This document shows positions 7,460-13,942 of a DNA stretch of 13,942 nt, piece by piece. The notes under the pieces are model-generated. The model had not been told where the DNA came from. It was given only the letters and a program-made list of their open reading frames with translations, and did not search any database. Origin of the DNA: DATKCN01 sp035513175 (GTDB taxonomy: Bacteria > Chloroflexota > Chloroflexia > Thermomicrobiales > CFX8); the NCBI GenBank assembly GCA_035513175.1, contig DATKCN010000050.1:1-13942 (forward strand). Direction: 5' to 3'. Every line of letters begins with the position of its first letter. The first letter of the stretch is position 1. Position numbers and translations under genes: made by a program.

Positions 7460-9134
7460 CGTCGGCGCTGAACTCCTGATAGGTTCCGCTCGTCAGGATG
7501 TCACGCAATAGCTCAATCGACAACGGCCGCTCGACATTCGCGGCGACGAGAAGGTCGCCGATCGACGCCGAGTACCGCGGGGCGTCCTTCGAGCTGATGT
7601 TCTCGCCGACCCGCTCGAACGTGATCGCGAGCACTTGCTCGGGACGTCGTCGCATTCGATCGTCCATGGGCTTCGCGTCGGCGAGTTTCGGGAACCGTCC
7701 TTCGTGGATGACGAAGTCGTCCTGTGTTGCGCAGTAATAGGTCGTTGAGCGGAACGTGTACTTACCCTTCCGGTCGTCGAGATGCAGCAACTTGCGATCC
7801 TCACCTGAGACCCGGAAATACTCAAGCAGGAAGTGAGTGGGATTGTCCGTGCGCTCGATCGTGACGACGGCGCCAGGCACGAGGTTCTCGGAGAAGAAGT
7901 CCTCGAGTCCGGCGATGAAGCCACCCCGATTGCTGGTAGGGAATCGCAGCTCAGCAGTCACGGTCTCGGTTGTCTGCGGAGACTCGAACGTCAGACGCGC
8001 CGCGCGCTGATCGGCAAAGCCGGGAGCCGGCATGATCGTCGCAAGGTTGGCGTCGAGTGGCAGCACGCCGTGGTTGTATTCGTAAAAGCTGAGGACGTGC
8101 TCAATCAGTCCTTCTTCAATGCCTTCCTCCGGTGTTCGATAGTCAAGCAGGAAGCGGTAATCCTGGCCGATCTCGCTGGACTTGCGCTTGGTCGTGCCGA
8201 TCGCCGGCTGGTTCGCCAGGGTCCACACGCCCAACGCGTCCGTGCCAACGTACTCGAACTCACGGGTCTCGCGTGACAGTCGGTAGTTGATCGCAAAGCG
8301 GGCAGCATCGAACTCCGGGGTTTGCGGCCGCAGCCCCAGGATGTCGGTCACGATCTCTTCATCAACAGCGAAAAGGTTCTGATCGCGCAGCAGGTCCTCG
8401 ATACGGCGCAAATCGCCCCGGGAGAAGCGTTGTACTTTGTCCTCGTTCATCCACAAGTCGCCCCACTGAGCGATGCTTATCTCCCGGGAAAGGCTCAATC
8501 GAATCGCCTGGGACAGCTCGTCGTTCGTCGCGGAGCCGACGTCGGCGGCTACCACGCTGCTCGGCGTCTCGTCAATCGCGACATCTATCTCATCGCCGAA
8601 GTCGTCGTCGACGTCAAATGTGGGCGTCGACGGCAAGACAGCGGACTGAGCGTCGCGCACTTCCTGTGGAGTGACATCCTGCCACTCGAATGGCGCGTCG
8701 TCCTCCCGGTCGTCCGGAGGAAGAATGAACGAAGTCAGCCGTGTCCCGCGGCGCGTCGGCGGGATAGCCCGCTTCGGCTCCGGCGTTTCGAACCGGCGCT
8801 CGAGCATCTGCGGCGGAGGTCCGTATCCGGCGGCTACCCCCGGCGGAACCCCTCTGCGGGTGGTCGTGAACTCCACTACACCGTCGACTTCGGATCGAAC
8901 GAACACTTCCGGGCTCGCGTTGAGCGCGTCGCTGACCTGCTTCGTCCAGTCCTTGTCGCGTGGCTCGGTCGCGTTCTTGTACTCGACAATCTGGTTGAGC
9001 GACAGTGAGATTGGCGACGTGTCGCCGTAGAAACGGCCACGGGTGTTGAATACCGCAAACAGAGACTTCGCGAGGCTCTTCTGCGCTTTGGTTCCGCCAA
9101 ACGTGGGTTCGACTTTGGTGTCCTGTGCCTGCAT
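7425..9134 (-). CDS. Protein of unknown function with winged-helix-like segments
   Basis: 569 aa; I do not recognise the family. Visible layout: residues about 18-95 look like a small helix-strand module of winged-helix type (KSLAKSLFAVFNTRGRFYG and later VSDALNASPEVFVRS, then VVEFTTT). Residues about 96-215 are a Pro-rich, then very acidic linker (PPGVAAGYGPPP; DVDDDFGDEIDVAIDE) that is probably disordered. Residues about 216-310 form a second helical module ending ALGVWTLANQP. A beta-rich region follows at about 340-500 (with NRGGFIAGLEDFF). The last 50 residues again resemble a winged helix (IGDLLVAANVERPLS, then LLRDILTSGTYQEF). There is no signal peptide and no membrane segment, Walker motif or zinc motif. 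A weak AGGGA-type ribosome-binding site precedes the ATG. Its 3' end overlaps the HEAT gene by 35 bp. A role in nucleic-acid binding or as a complex scaffold is conceivable from the modules, but this is inference. Confidence 0.75.
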   Translation of the reverse strand: MQAQDTKVEPTFGGTKAQKSLAKSLFAVFNTRGRFYGDTSPISLSLNQIVEYKNATEPRDKDWTKQVSDALNASPEVFVRSEVDGVVEFTTTRRGVPPGVAAGYGPPPQMLERRFETPEPKRAIPPTRRGTRLTSFILPPDDREDDAPFEWQDVTPQEVRDAQSAVLPSTPTFDVDDDFGDEIDVAIDETPSSVVAADVGSATNDELSQAIRLSLSREISIAQWGDLWMNEDKVQRFSRGDLRRIEDLLRDQNLFAVDEEIVTDILGLRPQTPEFDAARFAINYRLSRETREFEYVGTDALGVWTLANQPAIGTTKRKSSEIGQDYRFLLDYRTPEEGIEEGLIEHVLSFYEYNHGVLPLDANLATIMPAPGFADQRAARLTFESPQTTETVTAELRFPTSNRGGFIAGLEDFFSENLVPGAVVTIERTDNPTHFLLEYFRVSGEDRKLLHLDDRKGKYTFRSTTYYCATQDDFVIHEGRFPKLADAKPMDDRMRRRPEQVLAITFERVGENISSKDAPRYSASIGDLLVAANVERPLSIELLRDILTSGTYQEFSADDGNEDVFVYTP

Positions 9135-9276
9135 CGGCAGCTATCCCTGCTTTCGAGTTCGCCGTGCCTGCGTTCAGTCACGGCTCGCGGTCATCGTGTG
9201 TGTTCTGCGCACAGAGGTCATTACGGATGCAGCATGCGCTGGCCGGCTTTATCGATATGCCGCTGTCTGCATCGTG

Positions 9277-9396
9277 CTAGCTAGACCGGCGCTTCAATGC
9301 GTCGACCAGTTCGCTCGTCGTCATAGGCCGATCGCTCGACCGAATCACTGTCAGCAGAAACATCAGGTCGGATTCGGATAGCGTGATCGTTGTCAT
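9277..9396 (-). CDS. Small 39-aa protein, unknown function
   Basis: A short ORF with ATG at 9394-9396 and TAG at 9277-9279. A good ribosome-binding site, AGAGAGGAT, sits about 5 bases before the ATG. The product begins MTTITLSESDLMFLL and ends SELVDALKRRSS; both halves look helical, with the helix-turn-helix flavour of the first part of a winged-helix domain (LSESDLMFLLTVI, then PMTTSELVDAL), but it is too short to be a full domain. It lies 56 bp downstream of the ROK gene and 142 bp upstream of the 569-aa gene, on the same strand. In the 56-bp gap a TACAAT box (9423-9428) could serve as a -10, while TTGACA (9438-9443) is only 9 bases from it, too close to form a normal pair. In the 142-bp gap before the 569-aa gene I see no convincing promoter or terminator. 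The coding call rests on the start context and layout only. Confidence 0.55.
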   Translation of the reverse strand: MTTITLSESDLMFLLTVIRSSDRPMTTSELVDALKRRSS

Positions 9397-9452
9397 GATC
9401 GATCCTCTCTATGCAGTCTCGAATTGTACAACGCCGGTGTCAACGAAGGAAC

Positions 9453-10439
9453 CTATCGGTCCGGCGACCGCGCAAGAACCACCGCCCCAATGAGCGGCGC
9501 GTCGGCTCCAAGCTGGGCTGACGCGACGGTGACTCGGCGAGCGGCAGCGTCAAAGGCGTATTGGCGAATCTTGGCGCGAATGCCTGAGGTGAGTGCTGTT
9601 CCGGCTTCAGCGACCGACCCGCCGACAACAACGGCGTCGGGATTCAGCGCGGTTACAAGATTCGCTGCCGCAAGTCCTATGACTTGAATCGTCTCGTTAA
9701 CGACGGCTCGAGCGTCCTCATCCTCGCTTGCCGTCTCGAAAATGCGGGCAACCGACACCCCGGGGCTCGCAAGCCACCGCGCGGTTGCCTCCGGCGCGGC
9801 TATAGCCAGCCGGTCGCGCATGCGCGCGATAATCGCGGACTCCGACGCATACGCCTCGAGATGGCCGGGCTTTCCGCACGAGCACCGGGGCCCGTCATGC
9901 CCATCTGCCGAGACGACCATGTGCCCAATCTCGCCCGAGGTCATCGACGCGCCGTGTTGCAGCACGCCACCAAGGACGATGCCTCCTCCCACTCCGACTC
10001 CTAAATGGAAATAGACCATGTCCCGCGCACCCCGACCGGCCCCCGACGTGAACTCGCCGAGAGCTGCGGCCCGAGCGTCGTTTTCGAGCACGGTTCTCGC
10101 GCCGAAACGATCCTCAAACACGCCAACGAGCGGAAGCTGCTCGAAGCCCGGCATCCGATGCGATCGAATCGTTACTCCGCGGTGCGAGTCGACGGGTCCT
10201 CCGAAGGCGATGCCGATCCCGATGATTAGTTTCCATGGGATATGTCGCTTTGAGATGACCTGCTCGACCAGGTCGCACACCGTCTCCACGGTTCCTGACG
10301 CTGTGCTCTGGTGCCCGATGGCTGCCACCGACTCAATGATGTGTCCGTCGCGCGTCGCGATCACAACACGTTGACCACGGCCGCCGATTTCGACACCGAT
10401 CGCGAATGCCTGATCGGACAGCCTCTCGTCCGAAGCCAT
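9453..10439 (-). CDS. ROK-family sugar kinase or kinase-like regulator
   Basis: About 328 aa from the ATG at 10439. The frame is open further upstream to 10535, but residues before this point are unlike the family. A GTG one codon earlier (10442) has GAGAGGG at about 9 bases and could be the true start. Seen: the ATP-phosphate loop region AIGVEIGGRGQRVVI, a GIAFGGPVD segment, the catalytic ENDA motif (Glu119-Asn120-Asp121), VGVGGGIVLGG, the zinc-region GEIGHMVV, CSCGKPGHLEAYAS, and a C-terminal VVVGGSVAEAG. ROK proteins are glucokinases, N-acetylhexosamine kinases or NagC/XylR-type repressors. There is no N-terminal winged helix here, so a kinase is more likely. The fourth zinc ligand, normally Cys in CxCGxxGC, is His193. 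The substrate cannot be told. The gene leads the minus-strand cluster and has its own promoter with an overlapping inverted repeat. Confidence 0.88.
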   Translation of the reverse strand: MASDERLSDQAFAIGVEIGGRGQRVVIATRDGHIIESVAAIGHQSTASGTVETVCDLVEQVISKRHIPWKLIIGIGIAFGGPVDSHRGVTIRSHRMPGFEQLPLVGVFEDRFGARTVLENDARAAALGEFTSGAGRGARDMVYFHLGVGVGGGIVLGGVLQHGASMTSGEIGHMVVSADGHDGPRCSCGKPGHLEAYASESAIIARMRDRLAIAAPEATARWLASPGVSVARIFETASEDEDARAVVNETIQVIGLAAANLVTALNPDAVVVGGSVAEAGTALTSGIRAKIRQYAFDAAARRVTVASAQLGADAPLIGAVVLARSPDR

Positions 10440-10522
10440 CACCGCAGGTGACCCTCTCTGGCGCGAGTTACATGATTGATGTGTCGCAAGGGTTGAGGCG
10501 CCGGACATCCAACACCTGACCA

Positions 10523-10548
10523 TCGATTGTAGCATGATTCACAATCGA
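10523..10548. promoter_or_regulatory. Operator-like inverted repeat over the ROK promoter
   Basis: TCGATTGT (10523-10530) and ACAATCGA (10541-10548) form a perfect 8-bp inverted repeat around a 10-base centre, giving arms about 18 bp apart centre to centre. The left arm covers most of the -10 box of the predicted ROK promoter, and the right arm lies in the spacer towards its -35. A dimeric repressor bound here would block the ROK gene; it would also lie close to the tRNA promoter on the other strand. The regulator is unknown. Confidence 0.45.
10526..10534 (-). promoter_or_regulatory. Extended -10 promoter for the ROK gene
   Basis: On the minus strand the sequence is TGC followed by TACAAT, five of six matches to the TATAAT -10 consensus plus the TGn extension. 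The -35 region (about 10549-10554) is poor, as is common for extended -10 promoters. Transcription would start near 10519, leaving a 5' leader of roughly 80 bases before the ROK start. Prediction from sequence only. Confidence 0.5.
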
Positions 10549-10555
10549 AGTATCC

Positions 10556-10585
10556 TTGGCTAGCCGACATGCGTGATGCTACACT
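10556..10585 (+). promoter_or_regulatory. Promoter for tRNA-Asn
   Basis: TTGGCT (10556-10561) is followed after 18 bases by TACACT (10580-10585), with TGC just before the -10 giving an extended -10 match. Predicted start is near 10592, about 20 bases upstream of the mature tRNA 5' end. It runs back to back with the ROK promoter on the other strand. Confidence 0.45.
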
Positions 10586-10611
10586 TGTGGACGCTCGGTC
10601 AGGGTGAACGA

Positions 10612-10683
10612 TCCCCGATAGCTCAATGGTAGAGCAGACGGCTGTTAACCGTAAGGTTCATGGTTCGAGTCCATGTCGGGGAG
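10612..10683 (+). tRNA. tRNA-Asn (anticodon GUU)
   Basis: A full cloverleaf can be drawn. The 7-bp acceptor stem pairs TCCCCGA (10612-10618) with TCGGGGA (10676-10682), with discriminator G at 10683. The D-arm is GCTC...GAGC. The anticodon arm has loop CTGTTAA with GTT at 10644-10646, and the T-arm is CATGG-TTCGAGT-CCATG. The top pair of the anticodon stem (10637-10653) is a G-A mismatch; the other four pairs are intact. CCA is not encoded. Asn is assigned from the anticodon and the CTGTTAACC context typical of tRNA-Asn. The recQ stop codon on the other strand lies 6 bp downstream. Confidence 0.96.
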
Positions 10684-10689
10684 CCTGAT

Positions 10690-12903
10690 TCACATGCCGC
10701 GTGCGTCGTGCGCTATTCCTGCGCGCGCGATTCGCTCTGCGGCCCGCACGAACTTCAACTCCGAATAGTTGAATCCCGCCCCTAGTTCATCCATGATGGA
10801 GCGCAACGACTCGTCGCCACAGGCGGAAATCGCCGCGACGATCCGCGCGTAGCGGTCTGGCGGCACCAGCCGGTTTACGTCGATTGGTTCGCCGTAAGAA
10901 ATCGCCTGTGCAAGATGCTCGTCCACGGTGGTCGGGCTCAGATTGCGTTCTGCGGCGATGTCCTCGATCGAGAGCCCATCCCGAAACAGCGCAATCGTGT
11001 GGCGGATAGTCGCGCCGAGACCCGCCGGGCGCTGTCTCGCCGCCGGGCGACTAGCCAACTGTCGCTCGACAGGCGTCGCGCCGGTTGACTCGACGTAGCG
11101 TCGCACCTCACGGAGAAACTCTCCGCCGAAGTCCTCAACCCTGCGCTCCCCCACGCCGCTGATCGCACGCAGCGACCTGACATCATAGGGCAACGTCGAG
11201 GCCATTATTCTCAGCGTTGAGTCGGGAAAAATCACATACGGTGGCACGCCGCGCTCATCCGCCAGCCGCTTGCGCGTTTGACGCAGAATCTCGAACAGTT
11301 CCGGATACTCAGCATCAACTTGATCGACGCGTCTGGAGCCCCGCCTGCCGGACGGTTCAGGAGCGCTGGCAAGCACAACTCGTGCTCCGTTGAACAGCAC
11401 CGCGTTCCCGAGCTCGGTGATCCGGACGACGTTGAATCGTTCGGCGTCCTGGATCGCATAACCCCGCTTTATCAGCTCACGCGCAAGGTATTGCCAGACA
11501 TGTTTGGGATGATCTCGCCCAATGCCGTACGTGGACAGACGGTTGTGGCCGATGCGCACGATGCGCTCGGACTGTGAGCCGAGCAACACGTCGATTACGT
11601 AGGCGCTGCCGAAGCGTTCACCGGTGCGCTTGACGCACGACAGGAATTTTTGAGCTTGGATCGTGAAGTCGAAGAGCTCGGCGGGGCTCCGGCAGTTGTC
11701 ACAGCACGGCGGGTCCTGACCGCTGAATTCTTCGCCGAGATATGACAGCAGTGCAACGCGACGGCACGCGCGCTCCTCCGCCCAGCCGGACATGTCACGC
11801 ATCTGTTGCTGGGATGCTGCCCGCAGCTCAGGCGTCGGTTTCTGATCGATGAAATATTGCTGTCTCGCCACGTCGGCGTATGAGTAGAAGAGGATACAGT
11901 CGGCAGGATCTCCATCACGTCCCGCGCGGCCACTTTCCTGATAATACCCCTCGAGGTTCTTCGGGAGGTCATGGTGGATGACGAAACGCACGTCCGGTTT
12001 GTCGATCCCCATGCCAAATGCGATCGTTGCGACAATGATGCGGACGTCGTCTCGAACAAAAGCCTCCTGAACCCGCCAGCGTTCATCACCCTCAAGCCCA
12101 GCGTGATAAGAAGCCGCGTGATAACCCTCCGCGCGCAGCCTTGCCGCGATGTCATCCGTGGACGCGCGAGAACCACAGTAGATTATTCCGGACGAATCTT
12201 TGTGCGCATCCACGTATTCCAGTATCTGGTCGAACGCGCGCTTCTTAGGTCGAACCTCGTAGAACAGATTCGGCCGGTTGAAGCTGGCTTGAAATGTCGT
12301 TGCGTCGAGCAGACCGAGCTGCTGGCGGATGTCAATCTGAACGCGTTCCGTCGCGGTCGCGGTGAACGCGGAGATCGTCGTTCCTGGAAACTCGGCGCGA
12401 AGGTGTCGAAGCTCCCGATACTCGGGCCGGAAGTCGTGACCCCATTCGGAGATGCAATGCGCCTCGTCGATCGCGAACATTGACACGCCGGTGTGCTTCA
12501 AGAGCTGGCCGAAGCGCGGCGCCGCGAAGCGCTCTGGAGCGACATACAGCAGCTTGATTTCCCCACGAGCGACTGCCTGTTGTCTTCGCTGGATATCCGC
12601 CGCGGCGAGTGAACTATTGATGTACGTGGCGGCCACGCCCAGAGTTGTGAGGGCGTCGACCTGATCCTTCATTAGCGCGATCAACGGTGAAACGACGACC
12701 GTCATTCCGTCAAGCACGAGTGCCGGCGCCTGAAAGCACAGCGACTTCCCGCCGCCCGTCGGCATGAGAACGAACGCGTCGCGCCCGCTCAGCACGCAAC
12801 GGATCACCGCTTCCTGTAACGGACGAAATGATTCAAAGCCGAATATGTCGTGCAGCACGGCTCGGGCCGCGTCAAGACGCGATTCGACGGTCGTGTCTGT
12901 CAC
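10690..12903 (-). CDS. recQ: ATP-dependent DNA helicase RecQ
   Basis: RecQ is a 3'-5' DNA helicase of recombination and replication-fork repair. I start it at the GTG at 12903 (737 aa), because GAAGG lies 7 bases upstream and the family's N-terminus follows; the frame extends to 12975, but those 24 extra residues overlap the predicted promoter. Domains in order: motif 0 GFESFRPLQ (22-30), Walker A PTGGGKS (48-54), DEAH box 146-149 in IDEAHCISEWGHDFRPEY, motif VI QESGRAGRDG, the RecQ zinc site with Cys380, Cys400, Cys401 and Cys404, the winged-helix RQC domain (about 406-515), an HRDC domain (about 530-605), and a C-terminal helix-turn-helix region (about 630-720, with LSIEDIAAERNLSPTTV) seen in longer RecQ proteins. 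The zinc site is unusual in having two adjacent Cys before DNC rather than CxxC. The gene is monocistronic and converges on tRNA-Asn. Confidence 0.96.
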   Translation of the reverse strand: MTDTTVESRLDAARAVLHDIFGFESFRPLQEAVIRCVLSGRDAFVLMPTGGGKSLCFQAPALVLDGMTVVVSPLIALMKDQVDALTTLGVAATYINSSLAAADIQRRQQAVARGEIKLLYVAPERFAAPRFGQLLKHTGVSMFAIDEAHCISEWGHDFRPEYRELRHLRAEFPGTTISAFTATATERVQIDIRQQLGLLDATTFQASFNRPNLFYEVRPKKRAFDQILEYVDAHKDSSGIIYCGSRASTDDIAARLRAEGYHAASYHAGLEGDERWRVQEAFVRDDVRIIVATIAFGMGIDKPDVRFVIHHDLPKNLEGYYQESGRAGRDGDPADCILFYSYADVARQQYFIDQKPTPELRAASQQQMRDMSGWAEERACRRVALLSYLGEEFSGQDPPCCDNCRSPAELFDFTIQAQKFLSCVKRTGERFGSAYVIDVLLGSQSERIVRIGHNRLSTYGIGRDHPKHVWQYLARELIKRGYAIQDAERFNVVRITELGNAVLFNGARVVLASAPEPSGRRGSRRVDQVDAEYPELFEILRQTRKRLADERGVPPYVIFPDSTLRIMASTLPYDVRSLRAISGVGERRVEDFGGEFLREVRRYVESTGATPVERQLASRPAARQRPAGLGATIRHTIALFRDGLSIEDIAAERNLSPTTVDEHLAQAISYGEPIDVNRLVPPDRYARIVAAISACGDESLRSIMDELGAGFNYSELKFVRAAERIARAGIAHDARGM

Positions 12904-12946
12904 GAAGTCGCCTTCAGATCCGTGTTTTCCTCGCGCTGACACGTGA

Positions 12947-12975
12947 ATTAAGCGCCTCCAGAGGAGCCTTCTCAA
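12947..12975 (-). promoter_or_regulatory. Promoter for recQ
   Basis: Minus strand: TTGAGA (12970-12975; five of six to TTGACA), a 17-base spacer, then CTTAAT (12947-12952; four of six to TATAAT). Predicted start is near 12940, giving a leader of about 37 bases before the GTG start at 12903. This also supports the GTG start over the longer reading frame, which would begin inside the -35 box. Confidence 0.5.
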
Positions 12976-13040
12976 GCATTGCGCCTGCTACGCGACGATC
13001 GGACGACCGAACCCTAGGATACCCGATGGATGACGCGTGC

Positions 13041-13716
13041 TGACGTGCGCGCGCTCGCGCGCACGCCTATGCCCGCGAGGGAGCAAGGATCGGCCTTGGC
13101 GATGGGCTCGCCCACGCAGCCGCAGAAGCACGACAAGGCTGGCGTCGCTGATTTCGCCCGTCTGATTGACGTTTCCCTCGCGGCGGCGCTGTTGTCCGCG
13201 ACTCCACCGGTTCCCTGCGCGCGGAACTTGTAGACGAGGGCAGCGTGATACTGGGCACGTCGCTGCAACTTCCACCGGTGAACACACCGCAGCTTGACAC
13301 GATGCGCCCACACATCTGGCGCACGCCGTGGGCGGTTCCGCCAATCTGTTAATCTGAACTGATCGCGGACGCGATACCGTCGGCCGTCGAGCACACATCC
13401 GGGGAGATGGCTGTTGGATTGGTGAGCCTGCTCGCTTCGGCAGGCCAGCGCGTTGCGCCATCGCTCCTCGGTCGGTGACCAGCCCGCAACGGTGTCGATG
13501 CCCAGTCGCGCGACAAACCGGTTGAACCTCACCGCCGGAACAACCATCTCGATCCCTTGCCACGTGATCGCAACGCGCGGCTCGTTCAGCGAGCAGACGT
13601 CATCGAAGAGCCTTCAGCTCGTCGTCCGCTCACATGCCCGGGAGATCGTGTTGACTGCCGCCTCAGCGGCGCTAGCCGGTCTGGCAGTCTCCGGCAATCG
13701 CGACGATCCATCGTGA
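13041..13716 (+). pseudogene. Decayed short-chain dehydrogenase/reductase (SDR) gene
   Basis: No intact gene exists between recQ and the last gene, but one reading frame (codons starting at 13041, 13044 and so on) carries successive pieces of an SDR oxidoreductase in the right order. They are AYAREGARIGL (after the missing Rossmann glycine loop), then AAAEARQ, then SLRAELVDEGS, QLPPVNTPQLD, WAVPPI, SELIADAIPSAVEH, GQRVAPSLL and a KPVEPHRRNN-like segment. In-frame stops occur at 13149, 13167, 13350 and 13476. Near 13570-13590 the match moves to another frame, ending SSKSLQLVVRSHAREI and a hydrophobic tail (stop 13714-13716), like the C-terminal membrane-anchor end of this SDR subgroup. About 120 residues between AEARQ and SLRAEL, including the catalytic Tyr-xxx-Lys, are gone; a fragment ADFARLIDVSL in another frame (near 13147-13180) may be a relic of them. 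Normal length would be about 330-350 aa. The family call rests on my reading of motifs, not a search. Confidence 0.7.
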
Positions 13717-13779
13717 CGCGTGCGGCGTGCTAGACTGCGCCGCAGTCAACCATCGAACGCACTCGAGAACGGACGGGTG

Positions 13780-13942
13780 ATGAGAGCACTGACTGCGTCG
13801 CAGGTGCGCGATCTGGCGCCAATGAGCGACGCGATCGAAATGATGAAAGCGGTCTTCGCCGGCCACAGCGCCGGTCAGACGATCAGCCCGTTACGCACGC
13901 CCATTGAGATGCCGAACGGCAGCGGTGTTGTGTTATTCATGC
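13780..13942 (+). CDS. Ornithine cyclodeaminase/mu-crystallin family protein, 5' part
   Basis: The first 54 codons run off the right edge. The N-terminus, MRALTASQVRDLAPMSDAIE followed by MMKAVFAGHSAG and a PLRTPIEMPNGSGVVLFM region, matches the usual opening of this family (LTxxxVxxLLPMxxAIxxMxxAF, then a PLR motif). Family members are NAD(P)-dependent enzymes acting on amino or imino acids: ornithine cyclodeaminase, alanine dehydrogenase, ketimine reductase and opine-type synthases. The NAD-binding domain lies outside the window, so the substrate cannot be told. The ATG at 13780 follows GGACGGGTG; a GTG one codon earlier (13777) is an alternative start. A TAGACT box (13731-13736 area) about 45 bases upstream might be a -10, without a good -35. 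The gene lies immediately after the SDR pseudogene. Confidence 0.82.
   Translation, partial: MRALTASQVRDLAPMSDAIEMMKAVFAGHSAGQTISPLRTPIEMPNGSGVVLFM

Noticed and set aside
9423..9443. Perfect TTGACA near TACAAT on the minus strand, before the 39-aa gene
   Set aside because: The spacer is only 9 bases, too short for a sigma-70 type promoter; at most the TACAAT box alone could act as a -10.
10684..10700. Possible integration site at the tRNA-Asn 3' end
   Set aside because: No integrase gene and no repeat of the tRNA 3' end is visible in the window; recQ follows directly.
12963..12992. GAFSSIAPAT, resembling the SDR glycine loop GASSGIGRAT, upstream of the pseudogene
   Set aside because: It lies too far from AYAREGARIGL; in real SDRs the two are almost contiguous. 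It also lies in the recQ promoter region, so chance is more likely.
12988..13563. Two minus-strand open frames (177 and 191 codons) upstream of recQ
   Set aside because: Arg/Ala/Ser-rich, with no domain and no convincing ribosome-binding site, and they lie over plus-strand SDR remnants in correct order.

Overview
The window is GC-rich bacterial chromosome with tightly packed housekeeping genes. Gene content, the style of the MurE and RecQ proteins and a tRNA gene with no encoded CCA suggest a Chloroflexota bacterium, possibly of the Thermomicrobia/Sphaerobacter type. This placement is an inference from protein character; no marker in the window proves it.

Left block, plus strand (1-3777): the 3' half of lepA (elongation factor 4), then a tetrapyrrole-methylase-like/MazG fusion that starts directly after the lepA stop, then aspS (aspartyl-tRNA synthetase). 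All three read as one operon for translation and nucleotide-pool housekeeping. AspRS carries the anticodon-domain histidine associated with non-discriminating enzymes. A tRNA-Asn gene lies about 7 kb away.

Middle block, minus strand (3857-10439), in transcription order: a ROK-family sugar kinase or regulator; a 39-aa small protein; a 569-aa protein of unknown function with several winged-helix-like segments; a HEAT-repeat protein overlapping it by 35 bp; a 13-codon leader ORF with a strong ribosome-binding site; murE (peptidoglycan precursor ligase); and a lipoprotein beta-propeller whose ATG overlaps the murE stop. The gene overlaps suggest that the unknown protein, the HEAT protein, murE and the lipoprotein are expressed together.

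Right block: a divergent promoter region (10440-10611) serves the ROK gene and tRNA-Asn(GUU), with an 8-bp inverted repeat over the ROK -10 box. recQ (minus strand) ends only 6 bp from the tRNA 3' end, so the two genes converge. Upstream of recQ, about 0.7 kb of apparently empty DNA (13041-13716) holds a decayed short-chain dehydrogenase/reductase gene with an internal deletion, four in-frame stops and at least one frameshift. The window ends in the first 54 codons of an ornithine cyclodeaminase/mu-crystallin family gene.

I see no CRISPR array, insertion sequence or prophage. The least explained material is the 569-aa/HEAT gene pair, the 39-aa protein and the operator-like repeat. None of it proves a new system.
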